From assembly GCF_051414055.1 (NCBI RefSeq), contig NZ_JBLKNX010000005.1, forward strand, positions 1 through 64,000: a stretch of DNA of 64,000 bases, given 5' to 3'. The DNA is from Halosimplex halobium. Lineage in GTDB: Archaea > Halobacteriota > Halobacteria > Halobacteriales > Haloarculaceae. This document shows, one piece after another, positions 8,362 to 16,716 of this stretch. The notes beneath the pieces are model-generated. The model saw nothing but the letters and a program-made list of their open reading frames with translations. It was not told the origin of the DNA and made no database searches. Position 1 is the stretch's first letter. Every line of letters begins with the position of its first letter. The translations under genes were made by a program, and so were the position numbers.

Positions 8362-8532
8362 ATGCCAGTTCGAAACACAGCGTGTCCCAACTGCGGCCAC
8401 GAGATGATCGCGAACGTCCCGACCACCAGCACGACGATACGGAAAGTGAAAGTGTACTCCAGCGGTGACGGCTACGACACGAAAGCCACGTGCAAGAACT
8501 GCCAGAAGAGTATCTCCGTGTATTACGGCTAA
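8362..8532 (+). CDS. Small zinc-ribbon protein (56 aa)
   Basis: A small basic protein MPVRNTACPNCGHEM to ISVYYG with two CxxC pairs (CPNC at residues 8-11, CKNC at 44-47), i.e. a zinc ribbon. The region is less GC-rich than its neighbours. ATG at 8362 is preferred, with a GGAG at 8345-8348; a TTG at 8335 is in frame. It follows tRNA-Gly and an operator-like palindrome. It could bind nucleic acid or act as a small regulator; no function can be assigned. Confidence 0.65.
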   Translation: MPVRNTACPNCGHEMIANVPTTSTTIRKVKVYSSGDGYDTKATCKNCQKSISVYYG

Positions 8533-8996
8533 CCAGCCGTACGCGCTCGCGAGTACATCGGGCATCGCCGGTGGCGGCCGAACCCGGACCAGTCGTGCCG
8601 AAAGGTGCCGATACCGGCGACAGTGGTGCGCGGTCGTATCGTAGCGTCGAATTCCGTACGTGGAAGACAGGAGCGGGATGGGAGTCCCCGTTTTCCCCGG
8701 ATCCGCTACCCTGCGGCGTTCGATTGCGTCGCAAGCGCCGCCGACTCCGCTCCGTGGCGTCGAGGGTGGCAGGCCTCGGTCGGAACGATCGGGTAACCCG
8801 GCGTTACCGAACGGAGACCGCGGCCGGAGCGCGGACGGTGTGTCCATCGCGGTCCGGCGCGACGGCGCGTGCGTGGGACGAAGTGACACAAGGAGTGGCC
8901 TATCGCGGCGACCGTCGCGGTTGCCCGAGCTTACGGCTCGGGGACGGTCCGTGGGCGGAGGATAACAAAGTGTATCTCGGCCTTGCCCTCAGTCGC
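8533..8996. other. 464-bp intergenic region without a convincing gene
   Basis: No frame here has haloarchaeal codon use or recognisable similarity. It holds two small hairpin/palindrome candidates: GGTAAC-CCGGC-GTTACC at 8792-8808 and CCCGAGC-TTACG-GCTCGGG at 8924-8942. Its last part, with ATAACAAAG about 30 nt before 8997, probably carries the promoter of the DUF4397 gene. Confidence 0.5.
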
Positions 8997-10349
8997 ATGA
9001 CTTACGATAGGTACACGAAAGCGATAGTCGGAGTCGTCGCTCTGACACTCGTCGTGAGCGCGCTCGCGGCGGGCGGGGCGGCGTCCTCGTTCGCGGCGCA
9101 GGAAGACGAGGAGACAACTACACAGACCCAGGACACGTCGTATCTGCGGATCGCCCACATGTCCCCGGACGCGCCGGCCGTGGACGTGACGATCGACAAC
9201 GAGACCGTCGTCGAGGGGGCGGCGTTCGGTGACGTGACTGGGTACCTGACCCTGGAGAGCGGCACCTACAACGCGACCATCGCGGTCGCGGACCAGCCGA
9301 GCAACGTCCTCTTCGATGGCAACCTGACGCTCGAACCGCGGACGGTCGGGACGCTCGCCGCCAGCGGCGAGTTCTCGACCGGGTCCGAGACCGAGTTCCA
9401 GCCGGTCCTCTTCGAGGACGACGCCTGGGAGCCGGACAACGACACCGCCGCGGTCAGCCTCGTCCACCTCTCGCCGGACGCGCCCGCGGTCGACATCGTC
9501 GTGACCGAGGGCCCGACCGAGGAGACCGAGACCGACACCGCGACCGGGACGGAGACCGAGGAGACCGCGACCGACACCGAGGAGACCGAGACGCCGACCG
9601 ACGACGGCACGGAAACGCCGACTGACGACGGTACGGCGACTGAGACACCGGCCGACGACGGCACGGCCACCGAGACGGGCACCGCCCAGGGCTCGCCGAC
9701 CGCGACGCCCACCGAGGCAGGGGCGACCGCGACGGAGGCGGGCGCGACCGGCACGCCGACCGACACCGTCGGCGTCGACAACCTGATGCCGGCCCAGCAG
9801 GAGGAGAACGAGACCTACCTCGCACAGAACCTCACGTTCGGGAACGCGACGGACTACACGAACGTCCCGGCCGGTAACTACACGGTCGAGATCCGCGACA
9901 ACGAGACCGGCGACGTGCTCGCCACCGTCGAGCTCTCGGTGGAGGGCGGCACCGCCTACTCCGTGTTCGCGGCCGGCTACGCGAACCCCGACGAGTCGCC
10001 CGCCGGCGCCTCGTTCACCGCCATCCCGGTCGAGGACGCGACGATGACCGTCTCGCTCCCCGAGATGGCCACCGACAACGGGACCGCCACCGACATGCCC
10101 GGCACCGAGACGGACGGCGTCGGCACGGAGACGCCGACCGACGACGGTACCGAGACGCCGACCGACGACGGCACGGCGACCGAGACACCGACGGAGGACG
10201 GGACGGCGACCGAAACGCCGACCGACGGCACGGCGACTGAGACCCCGGCCGACGACGGAACCGGGACGGCGACCGACACCGCAGGCACCGAGACGGCGAC
10301 CGACACCGCAGGCACCGCTACAGCGACGGCGACCGAAGCGGGCGCCTGA
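8997..10349 (+). CDS. Secreted DUF4397 protein with Thr/Glu/Asp-rich repeats
   Basis: A 450-residue protein. Residues 8-34 are a hydrophobic signal segment (AIVGVVALTLVVSALAAGGAA) ending near SFAAQ. The first DUF4397 domain begins YLRIAHMSPDAPAVDV (49-64). A second begins VSLVHLSPDAPAVDIVV (153-169) but is split by a low-complexity insert of about 90 residues (171-262, units like TETPTDDG) before resuming LAQNLTFGNATDYTNVPAGNYTVEI. The C-terminus (about 360-450) is again TETPTDDG-like repeats, a probable glycosylated stalk. The extent of the insert may vary by slippage. Role: cell-surface protein, exact function unknown. The ATG at 8997 begins the signal sequence; upstream in-frame codons give unrelated Arg-rich sequence. 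Confidence 0.8.
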   Translation: MTYDRYTKAIVGVVALTLVVSALAAGGAASSFAAQEDEETTTQTQDTSYLRIAHMSPDAPAVDVTIDNETVVEGAAFGDVTGYLTLESGTYNATIAVADQPSNVLFDGNLTLEPRTVGTLAASGEFSTGSETEFQPVLFEDDAWEPDNDTAAVSLVHLSPDAPAVDIVVTEGPTEETETDTATGTETEETATDTEETETPTDDGTETPTDDGTATETPADDGTATETGTAQGSPTATPTEAGATATEAGATGTPTDTVGVDNLMPAQQEENETYLAQNLTFGNATDYTNVPAGNYTVEIRDNETGDVLATVELSVEGGTAYSVFAAGYANPDESPAGASFTAIPVEDATMTVSLPEMATDNGTATDMPGTETDGVGTETPTDDGTETPTDDGTATETPTEDGTATETPTDGTATETPADDGTGTATDTAGTETATDTAGTATATATEAGA

Positions 10350-10363
10350 CTCGCGCGACCTCA

Positions 10364-10369
10364 TTTTTT
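10364..10369 (+). terminator. T6 transcription terminator after the DUF4397 gene
   Basis: A run of six T begins 14 bases after the stop codon, the usual archaeal intrinsic terminator. It also lies just before the acyltransferase start, so the two genes are probably separate transcripts. Confidence 0.5.
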
Positions 10370-10376
10370 CGCGGCA

Positions 10377-11015
10377 GTGTCGACGGATGTGACGAGATTC
10401 AAGACGCCGGCGTCCGAACGGCCTGGCGTGAGCGACGAGACGCGAGCGGACGCCAGCGACGGGGGGTCGGACAGCGACGGCGCCCGCGGCGGCCGCGAGT
10501 CTGAGCCGACGGGCGACGCCCCGAATCCGCGATACGACCGGGTGAGCCGCCACCCGACCGCCGGGCCGTACAACTCCATCTTCCACTGGACGGACGCCCG
10601 CCACCCGCTCCGGGTGATGGTCAACTACGTCGTCATTCTGGCCTGTCGGGTCTGCCCGAGCATGCGGCTGAAGAACTGGCTGCTGCGGCGCATCGGCGTC
10701 ACGGTCGGGACCGGCGTCGCGTGGGGGCTGGAGTCGACGCCCGACGTGTTCTGGCCGGACCTCATCACCGTCGAGGACCACGCAATCGTCGGGTACGACG
10801 CGACGGTCCTCTGCCACGAGTTCCTCCAGGACGAATACCGGACCGGGGAGGTCGTGATCGGGGAGCGGGCGATGGTCGGTGCCGGCGCGGTGGTCCTCCC
10901 GGGCGTCGAGATCGGCGCGGGCGCCCAGGTCGCGGCCAACTCGCTGGTCGCCGAGGACGTGCCGCCGGGCGCGACCGTCGCCGGCGTCCCGGCGACCGTG
11001 CAGGACGAGGAGTGA
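10377..11015 (+). CDS. Acyltransferase with left-handed beta-helix (hexapeptide repeats)
   Basis: A 212-residue protein. The first 50 or so residues are disordered and acidic; then PTAGPYNSIFHWTDARHPLRV leads to hydrophobic MVNYVVILACRVCP and a C-terminal LbH domain with hexapeptide repeats (VVIGERAMVGAGAVVLPGV, IGAGAQVAANSLV) and the typical ending VPPGATVAGVPA of the CysE/Maa/WbbJ family. The acceptor is unknown; surface sugar or lipid modification is the usual role. The start is GTG at 10377; the disordered N-terminus makes the exact start uncertain. Confidence 0.75.
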   Translation: MSTDVTRFKTPASERPGVSDETRADASDGGSDSDGARGGRESEPTGDAPNPRYDRVSRHPTAGPYNSIFHWTDARHPLRVMVNYVVILACRVCPSMRLKNWLLRRIGVTVGTGVAWGLESTPDVFWPDLITVEDHAIVGYDATVLCHEFLQDEYRTGEVVIGERAMVGAGAVVLPGVEIGAGAQVAANSLVAEDVPPGATVAGVPATVQDEE

Positions 11016-11070
11016 GGCGCCGGAGAGTGGGCCGCGGGGCGCCTGCCCCGGCGCAGCCGGGTCCCCTCGC

Positions 11071-11859
11071 TCAATCGCGGACGCGCACGATGCCGCTGGA
11101 GAAGACCTTCCCGTTGGGGACGATGTACTCCTCGCCGTCGCTCTCGATGCGCGTGGTGAACATGTCGACCTCCTGGACGATGCCCTCGCTGTCGTCGATG
11201 CGGACGCGGTCGCCGATGCTGTACGGTTCGCGCAGCAGGAGGTAGGTGCCCGCGGCGCCCGACCGGAGCAGGTCCCAGAACGCCACGAGGGCGACGACGA
11301 CGATTGCGAAGGCGTAGACGCCCAGCAGGACGACCAGCGCGGTCGTCTCGACGCCGAGCTGGCTCAGCGCGATGAGGATCGCGACGTAGAAGATGCTGTA
11401 CTTGACGAGCTCCGGGATGACGTTGACCTCGGGGAGCTTGACGCTCCGGAGGCGCTCGCTGACGTGGAGTTTGGCCTTGTCGCCGACGATGAGGCCGATT
11501 ATCAGCGCGAACGCGGCGACGAACAGGCTGGGGAGGAACCCGACCAGTCGCGTCCAGAACAGGTCAGGGTTGCCCAGCTGGGCGATGTTGACGGCGAGGA
11601 CGATCGCGAGGACGTAGACGAAGATCGCGGCGATCGTCGAGACGATGCCGACCGTCGAGGTGCCGAAGCTCCTGGCGGTGCGCTCGAAGGGCGTCCCCTC
11701 GACGGCGTCGGAGACGCCGGCCCTCTTGAGGAACTTCCGGGTCCACCGCCAGACGAGGTAGCTGCCGAGAACGCCCAGGAACAGGACGGCGATGGAGACG
11801 GCGAAGGCACCGCGCTCCGAGAATATCGACCGGACGACCTCGGGCCACTCGATCTGCAT
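11071..11859 (-). CDS. mscS: Small-conductance mechanosensitive channel (MscS family)
   Basis: A 262-residue membrane protein with about four hydrophobic segments (AFAVSIAVLFLGVLGSYLVW, TVGIVSTIAAIFVYVLAIVLAV, LFVAAFALIIGLIVG, and a pore-like ALVVLLGVYAFAIVVVALVAFWDLLRSGAAG) followed by the MscS beta domain YSIGDRVRIDDSEGIVQEVDMFTTRIESDGEEYIVPNG. It releases solutes on hypo-osmotic shock. It overlaps the dacZ stop by ATGA, so the two are co-translated, which ties osmotic protection to c-di-AMP synthesis. Confidence 0.9.
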   Translation of the reverse strand: MQIEWPEVVRSIFSERGAFAVSIAVLFLGVLGSYLVWRWTRKFLKRAGVSDAVEGTPFERTARSFGTSTVGIVSTIAAIFVYVLAIVLAVNIAQLGNPDLFWTRLVGFLPSLFVAAFALIIGLIVGDKAKLHVSERLRSVKLPEVNVIPELVKYSIFYVAILIALSQLGVETTALVVLLGVYAFAIVVVALVAFWDLLRSGAAGTYLLLREPYSIGDRVRIDDSEGIVQEVDMFTTRIESDGEEYIVPNGKVFSSGIVRVRD

Positions 11860-12665
11860 CAGTACGCCTCCGGATCCAGCTCCAGAATGAGTTCGCCCGC
11901 CTTGAACGCCCGGACCAGCCCGTCGCTCTCCGAGAGGACGATGGCGATGGCGTTCGTGTCCCGCGTGATCGCGCCGGCGGCCATGTGGCGGGCGCCCAGC
12001 CCCTTCGGGATGTCGACGCCCTCGGCGGAGGGTTCGAGGTAGCGGTAGGCCGAGACGATCTTCCCGGAGTCGGAGATGACGAAGGCGCCGTCGAGCCGCG
12101 AGAACTCCTTGAGCATCACGTTCACGATGGGGTCGCCGACGTGGACGTGGGACTTCTCGAAGGGGTTGTAGGACAGGGGCCGGGACTTGTTCATCACCTT
12201 CCCGGCGTCGCCGACGACGAAGAGGGCGCCGACGGGCTTGCCCTTCTGGCCCTTCTTGCCGAGTTCGACCGCCACCTCCAGCACATCCCGGATGACCGAC
12301 GGTTCAGCCCGGGAGTTGGCGAACAGGTCGTAGACTCCCGACTTGTCGAACTCGTCGGCGCGGACCCGCGCGACCGTGTCGGCGTCCTCGCCGAACACCT
12401 TCGCGAGACAGACCAGCTCGGCGTCCTCGTCGACGTGGCCCTTGTCGACGGCCCCCTCGACGCCGAACCGGATCCGTTCGCGCAGGTCCTCGAACTCCAG
12501 CGGCAGCTCCACGAACGCGTCGGCCTCCAGGTCGTTGTTCGGCCCGACGACGACCACGTCGCCGTCGTCCGCCAGGGCCTCGTAGTGGGACTTCCCCGGC
12601 GAGAACAGACAGACCGCGTCCGCGTCGGCCACCAGCTCCTGTAGAAACTCGTCCAGCCCGGTCAT
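11859..12665 (-). CDS. dacZ: Diadenylate cyclase DacZ (c-di-AMP synthase)
   Basis: A 268-residue protein with an N-terminal archaeal-specific domain (pyruvate-kinase-like in annotation of relatives) and a C-terminal DAC domain. The catalytic DGA is at residues 192-194 (SRLDGAFVIS), and GLGARHMAAGAIT (RHMAA at 226-230) corresponds to the ATP-contacting RHR-type motif. It converts two ATP to c-di-AMP, a second messenger of osmotic and K+ homeostasis; DacZ has been shown essential in Haloferax volcanii. It is the first gene of the dacZ-mscS operon. Confidence 0.9.
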   Translation of the reverse strand: MTGLDEFLQELVADADAVCLFSPGKSHYEALADDGDVVVVGPNNDLEADAFVELPLEFEDLRERIRFGVEGAVDKGHVDEDAELVCLAKVFGEDADTVARVRADEFDKSGVYDLFANSRAEPSVIRDVLEVAVELGKKGQKGKPVGALFVVGDAGKVMNKSRPLSYNPFEKSHVHVGDPIVNVMLKEFSRLDGAFVISDSGKIVSAYRYLEPSAEGVDIPKGLGARHMAAGAITRDTNAIAIVLSESDGLVRAFKAGELILELDPEAY

Positions 12666-12793
12666 TGTCGTATCAACTCATCCGACAGGAAAAAGGGTTT
12701 CGGCACGTCTGACTCGCGTCGCGCGCTCGTCTTGCGTGCCGGCCGAACTGCGGTTCGGTCGGCCGCCGCGCAACCATGGAAATGACGGCACTA

Positions 12794-13816
12794 TTATAGG
12801 TCCGGGAGCGCCCGGTAGCGCGCCAGCACCCGCTCGCGAACGTCGGCCATGGGGACGCCGGTCGCGCGGGCGAGCGCGAGGGCGCCGCCCATCGCGACGC
12901 CCTCCTTGGCCTCGCCGGCGACGTAGCCGTCGAACGCCGGGTGGTCACCCGCCTCGAACCCGGGGTCGGTGACCGTCACCGACAGGTCCAGCGCGTCGGC
13001 CAGCCCGTCGATGTCGACCGACGGGTCCTCGGCCACGAACGCCGTCGTCGCCAGTTCGAGGGGTTGCTCGACGCCCGCGTGGCGCAACAGCGCCGCCACG
13101 GTCGTGAGCTGGGTCCCGCCGGCCAGCGTCACGGCGGTGTCGGTCTCCAGACACCCCAGCGCGGTCCCCGCGGCCACGGCGAGGACGGGGTCGCCCATCC
13201 GGCGGATCGCCACCTTCGGATCCCTCGCCGCGTCGCCCTCGTCGAGTCCGCTCGCGGCCAGCCCCTCCGCGACGACCTCGCGTTTCTGTTCGACCGGGTT
13301 CTCCGGGAGCGAGGAGGAGACGCCGGCCCCCTCGCCCAGCGCCGCCTGGACGCCCAGCGCCGTCGTCGTCCCGCCGGGGATTGACTCTCCCAGGTAGATG
13401 GCGTCGTCGGGCAGCGCCCGCCCGAACTGCCGGGCGGCCTCGAAGGCCCCGTGGGCCGTCGCCACCGGGTCCTCGTCGCGAACGTCCCCCCCGGGCCGCG
13501 CGCCCACGGTCACCGTCGGCGCGCCCGTCGGCTCCGCCAGCCCGGCGTCGACGACGGTCACGTCGAAGTCGACCAGGTCACGCACCGCCCGCGTCACCAG
13601 CGCCGGCGTCGGCGTCCCCGTCGGGCTCACCGGTACGACCGGCGCCCGGATCGGCTCGCCGTAACAGACGATCTCCGCGTCGGCGCTCGGCGTGTGGACC
13701 ATCACGTCCGGGTCGGCGCCGGCGGCGCTGATCCCGTCGATCGCCGCCGTCCGCGTCGTCCCGACGGCCAGCACTACGCGCACGGTCCGGTCCTCCCCGC
13801 GGATCGCGTCCTCCAC
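12794..13816 (-). CDS. CobT-like nicotinate-nucleotide:dimethylbenzimidazole phosphoribosyltransferase homologue
   Basis: A 340-residue protein of the archaeal CobT-related family (TIGR00303 type). Visible are the long glycine-rich Rossmann-like segments IYLGESIPGGTTTALGVQAALGEG and VTLAGGTQLTTVAALLRHAG, and the ending FDGYVAGEAKEGVAMGGALALA. The bacterial enzyme activates the lower ligand base of cobalamin; archaeal members probably act at an equivalent step of cobamide assembly, but the catalytic glutamate is not clear to me. No other cobalamin gene is in the window. ATG start at 13816. Confidence 0.78.
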   Translation of the reverse strand: MEDAIRGEDRTVRVVLAVGTTRTAAIDGISAAGADPDVMVHTPSADAEIVCYGEPIRAPVVPVSPTGTPTPALVTRAVRDLVDFDVTVVDAGLAEPTGAPTVTVGARPGGDVRDEDPVATAHGAFEAARQFGRALPDDAIYLGESIPGGTTTALGVQAALGEGAGVSSSLPENPVEQKREVVAEGLAASGLDEGDAARDPKVAIRRMGDPVLAVAAGTALGCLETDTAVTLAGGTQLTTVAALLRHAGVEQPLELATTAFVAEDPSVDIDGLADALDLSVTVTDPGFEAGDHPAFDGYVAGEAKEGVAMGGALALARATGVPMADVRERVLARYRALPDL

Positions 13817-13991
13817 GGTTCACTGCGTTCGGTCATACCGACGGGTTCGGCGGCGCTGGGTTAACTCCGTCGCCACCGCTCTCCGGGAGACGGCCTGCCC
13901 GCGGAACCCGCCCCGGAACCCCGCGGGTCCAGCGAACTCCGACCCGGAACGCCGCCGGTCCCGGGGCCTCGCGAGCCGGCGACCGGGTCGA

Positions 13992-14705
13992 TCAGATGAA
14001 GTCGTCGACGCTCGGGCCGCCCGCGTCGTCGTCGTCCTCGTGTGCGGTCCCGCCGGCCATCAGCGTCAGCGGGTTGCGCGTCTGCAGCCAGACGTGGCCA
14101 TCGCCGGTGAACTCCGTCACGTAGCCCTCGCCGCCGAGCATCGTCGACTTGATGCTGCCGTCGCGCTGGCGACTCATCGACAGCCCCTCCGTCCAGGCGA
14201 CGAGGTGGTCCTCGTCGACGGTCAGCGGCTCGCCCGTCGTCACGTCGACCTCGTACATCGACCCGTACGAGGAGACGAAGGCCATCCCCTGCCCGGAGAT
14301 ACCCAGCACCGTCAGCTCGCCCGACGAGAAGAGGTTCGAGGTGTTGTTCAGCTCCGTCGAGCGCTCGACCAGCGGCTCCCACGCCAGCAGCGACCCCGAC
14401 TGCGACCGGATCGGCCCCTGCTCGCCGACGTTTATCGCCGTGATGTCGCCCGGGTGGTCGGGCACCAGCGTCACCGTCGACTCGTCGTCGGTCGCGTAGT
14501 AGGTGTTCTCGATCAGCCCCCGCTCGTCGCTCATCGCCCGCTTGGCCATCCCCATCACGCCGTCGTCACCCCCGATGTTCGTCTCGTTGTCGATGCCCGC
14601 GGACTGGGTCATCATCGCACCCGGTTTCGTCTCGATCTCCTCACCCTCCGCCAGCTCCAGCTCCAGCACCGCGTAGCTGGGACGCTTGCCGATCGTGTAA
14701 CGCAT
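13992..14705 (-). CDS. AIM24 / TIGR00266 family protein
   Basis: A 237-residue all-beta protein of the AIM24 (tryptophan-RNA attenuator TRAP-like) family: MRYTIGKRPSYAVLELELAEGE, KPGAMMTQSAGI, GSLLAWEP, and repeated GGEGYVTEFTGDGHVWLQTRNP. Its biochemical role is unknown; eukaryotic AIM24 is mitochondrial. I chose ATG at 14705, not the GTG at 14726, because a strong TATA box (TTATAAATA, about 14730-14740) lies about 30 nt upstream of 14705, so a transcript would begin at or near this ATG; families in this group also begin M(K/R)Y. The C-terminus ends in an acidic tail. Confidence 0.85.
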   Translation of the reverse strand: MRYTIGKRPSYAVLELELAEGEEIETKPGAMMTQSAGIDNETNIGGDDGVMGMAKRAMSDERGLIENTYYATDDESTVTLVPDHPGDITAINVGEQGPIRSQSGSLLAWEPLVERSTELNNTSNLFSSGELTVLGISGQGMAFVSSYGSMYEVDVTTGEPLTVDEDHLVAWTEGLSMSRQRDGSIKSTMLGGEGYVTEFTGDGHVWLQTRNPLTLMAGGTAHEDDDDAGGPSVDDFI

Positions 14706-14729
14706 CTCACCCGGGATGTCGCTCACCGG

Positions 14730-14740
14730 TTATTTATAAC
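14730..14740 (-). promoter_or_regulatory. TATA box for the AIM24 gene
   Basis: Minus-strand GTTATAAATAA is close to the archaeal TATA consensus. Its centre is about 30 nt before the ATG at 14705 and too close to the GTG at 14726 for that codon to be in the transcript, so it decides the start. Confidence 0.6.
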
Positions 14741-14814
14741 TTTCCTACAGCTTCCGGCCGCCCGAAGGGTCGGCTCGGTCGGGTGCCCTGTCCGCGTACC
14801 GTTCGCAGCAGAAG

Positions 14815-14838
14815 TGCGCGGGACCGGATTCGAACCGG
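14815..14838 (-). repeat. Duplicated 3' end of tRNA-Leu
   Basis: These 24 bases are identical to 14935-14958, the 3' end of tRNA-Leu (acceptor 3' strand, T loop and most of the T arm). Including the next bases outward, about 30 bp match with one mismatch (CAGAAG versus CAGAAC). The 120-bp spacing and the choice of tRNA 3' end resemble an attachment-site remnant; no integrase is nearby. Confidence 0.7.
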
Positions 14839-14934
14839 AGGAAGAAATGCTCGCTCCCGACGGTCGCTGCGCGTTCCTTCCAGGATTCAGATCCGCTTGC
14901 GCATTCGTCGCTCGCCGTTGGCTCGCGACAGAAC

Positions 14935-15018
14935 TGCGCGGGACCGGATTCGAACCGGCGGACCCCTACGGGACAGCGTCCTAAGCGCTGCGCCGTTTCC
15001 TGGCTTGGCTACCCGCGC
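14935..15018 (-). tRNA. tRNA-Leu (anticodon TAG)
   Basis: An 84-nt class II tRNA. Acceptor GCGCGGG pairs with CCCGCGC and the discriminator is A (14935). The anticodon arm CAGCG-CTTAGGA-CGCTG gives anticodon TAG (reads CTA). It has a long variable arm (about TCCCGTAGGGGTC) as expected for leucine, and T arm CCGGTTCGAATCCGG. No intron; CCA is not encoded. Confidence 0.95.
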
Positions 15019-15057
15019 CCAGTCGTCGCTATCCCCGACGGCGCCAAGAAGGTGTCG

Positions 15058-16629
15058 TTACTCGTCGAACTCGACGCCGCGGAACTCGAAGCGGGCGCCG
15101 CCGTCGGCGCTCTCGGTCGCCGCGGCCTCCCAGCCGTGGGCGCGCGCGACCTGCCGGACGATCGCCAGGCCGTAGCCGGTCCCGTCGGCCGCGGTCGAGA
15201 ATCCCGACTCGAACACGTCCCCGCGGTCCGCCTCGGGGATCCCCCGGCCGTCGTCCTCGACGAAGAGACAGCCGTCCTCGCCGACGCCGACCCTGACCTC
15301 GACGGTTCCGGGCGGGTCGTCAGCCCCGTGTTCCACGGTGTCCTGCTGAGCTTGCGAAGCAGGGCTCGTCGAGCCGTGCTCGACGGAGTTGACGAACAGG
15401 TTCTCCAGCAGCTGGGTCAGCCGGCCGCGGTCGGCGACGACCGTCGGGTCGTCGGCGACGACCAGCGAGTTCTCGCCGGTGGGGACGTTGTCCCAGGCGC
15501 CGCGGGCGACTTCGGCGAGCGAGACGGGCTCGGTCCGGCCGAGCTGCTCGCCCTGGCGAGCCATCCGGAGCAGGTCCCGGAGCAGCTCGTCCATCCGGTC
15601 GAGCGCCGACACGGCGTCCTCGAGGTGGCGCTCGTCGCCCGTCCGGCGGGCCATCTCGATGCGGTGCCTGACCGCGCCCATCGGGTTGCGCAGGTCGTGG
15701 CCGATGACGCTCGCGAACTCGTTGAGCCGGTCGTTCTGCTCCCGGAGCCGTCGCTCGCGGTCCTTCCGGTCGCTGATGTCGACGTAGACGGCGTAGCCCG
15801 CGGGCCGGTCGCCGGACTCGACGGGCACGTTGCGGAGGAGGAAGGTTCGGGCCCCGTCGGTCGTCTCTCGCTCGGTCTCGACGCGGAGGCGCTCGCCGGC
15901 CCGCACCCGCTCGTCGAGCGACGCCGCCTCCGCCTCCCTGCCGTCGGGGACGACCAGGTCGTTCAGCGGCTCGCCGACGGCGACCCCGCGGTCGTAGCCG
16001 AACGTCTCGACGAACGCGCGGTTGACCGACTCGACGACGGGTTCGCCGTCCTCGAAGACGTACTCGACGACCGGGTCCGGCGTGGCGGCGAACAGCGCGT
16101 CGAGCCGCTGCCGGGCCGCTCCCTCGGCCGCTTCCCCTTCGTCCGCCTCCTCGTGGTCGTCACCGTCGTCGTGGTCGTCACCCACGTCCCGCCCGCGGTC
16201 GAGCGCCCGGTCGACGGCGGCGACCAGCGAGGCGCCCGCCGACGCGGGCACGTACTCGTCGGCGCCAGCGGCGACGGTCCGGCCGGCGAGCGACTCGTCC
16301 CCGCCGCGGGCGAACACGACGACCGGAGGGCCGCTCGCCGCGAGCGTCTCGACGGTCTCGACCGCCTCGGCCGCCGAGAACGGGCCGGTGTCGCAGACCG
16401 CGCAGTCGGGCCGCTCGCCGGCGAGCGCGTCGGCGACCGACCCGGGCGTCGACCGGACGACCGCGTAGCCGGCCCGCTCCAGACGGGCGACCGCTTCGAC
16501 GGCCTCGACGTCCGCCTCGGCCACTTCGGCGTCTGTATCGGCCGCCTCGACGTCCGACTCGACGGCCCCGGCGACCCGCCCGGTCACCGACTCCTCGCAG
16601 ACCCACAGGACCGTCGCGCCGTCGCTCAT
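15058..16629 (-). CDS. PAS-domain sensor histidine kinase with pseudo-receiver N-terminus
   Basis: A 523-residue soluble kinase. Residues 1-145 resemble a receiver-like fold; a His/Asp-rich linker (150-168) follows; PAS lies at about 170-290 (ending VYVDISDRKDRERRL); HisKA has the phospho-acceptor H311 in VIGHDLRNP; HATPase_c has an N box LLENLFVNSVEHG, G1 VEDDGRGIPE and G2 GTGYGLAIV. Inside the N-box region VEHG is duplicated around STSPASQAQQDT (residues 416-435), an in-frame insertion. No transmembrane segment is visible, so the signal is probably cytoplasmic. The partner regulator is not in the window. Start ATG at 16629. Confidence 0.87.
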   Translation of the reverse strand: MSDGATVLWVCEESVTGRVAGAVESDVEAADTDAEVAEADVEAVEAVARLERAGYAVVRSTPGSVADALAGERPDCAVCDTGPFSAAEAVETVETLAASGPPVVVFARGGDESLAGRTVAAGADEYVPASAGASLVAAVDRALDRGRDVGDDHDDGDDHEEADEGEAAEGAARQRLDALFAATPDPVVEYVFEDGEPVVESVNRAFVETFGYDRGVAVGEPLNDLVVPDGREAEAASLDERVRAGERLRVETERETTDGARTFLLRNVPVESGDRPAGYAVYVDISDRKDRERRLREQNDRLNEFASVIGHDLRNPMGAVRHRIEMARRTGDERHLEDAVSALDRMDELLRDLLRMARQGEQLGRTEPVSLAEVARGAWDNVPTGENSLVVADDPTVVADRGRLTQLLENLFVNSVEHGSTSPASQAQQDTVEHGADDPPGTVEVRVGVGEDGCLFVEDDGRGIPEADRGDVFESGFSTAADGTGYGLAIVRQVARAHGWEAAATESADGGARFEFRGVEFDE

Positions 16630-16716
16630 TGTCGGACCGTGTGGCCTCCGATCGTTTACATGTACCGGCCTGGTTTCCGAGCCGGCTTCTCCCTGGCTCG
16701 GGTCGAGGCGGCGCCC

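Noticed and set aside
8161..8889. Minus-strand frame of 242 codons through tRNA-Gly and the intergenic region
   Set aside because: It overlaps a tRNA and the zinc-ribbon gene and has no family pattern or haloarchaeal composition.
14815..14838. A second tRNA gene
   Set aside because: Only the 3' 24 bases are present; no anticodon arm or 5' acceptor strand.
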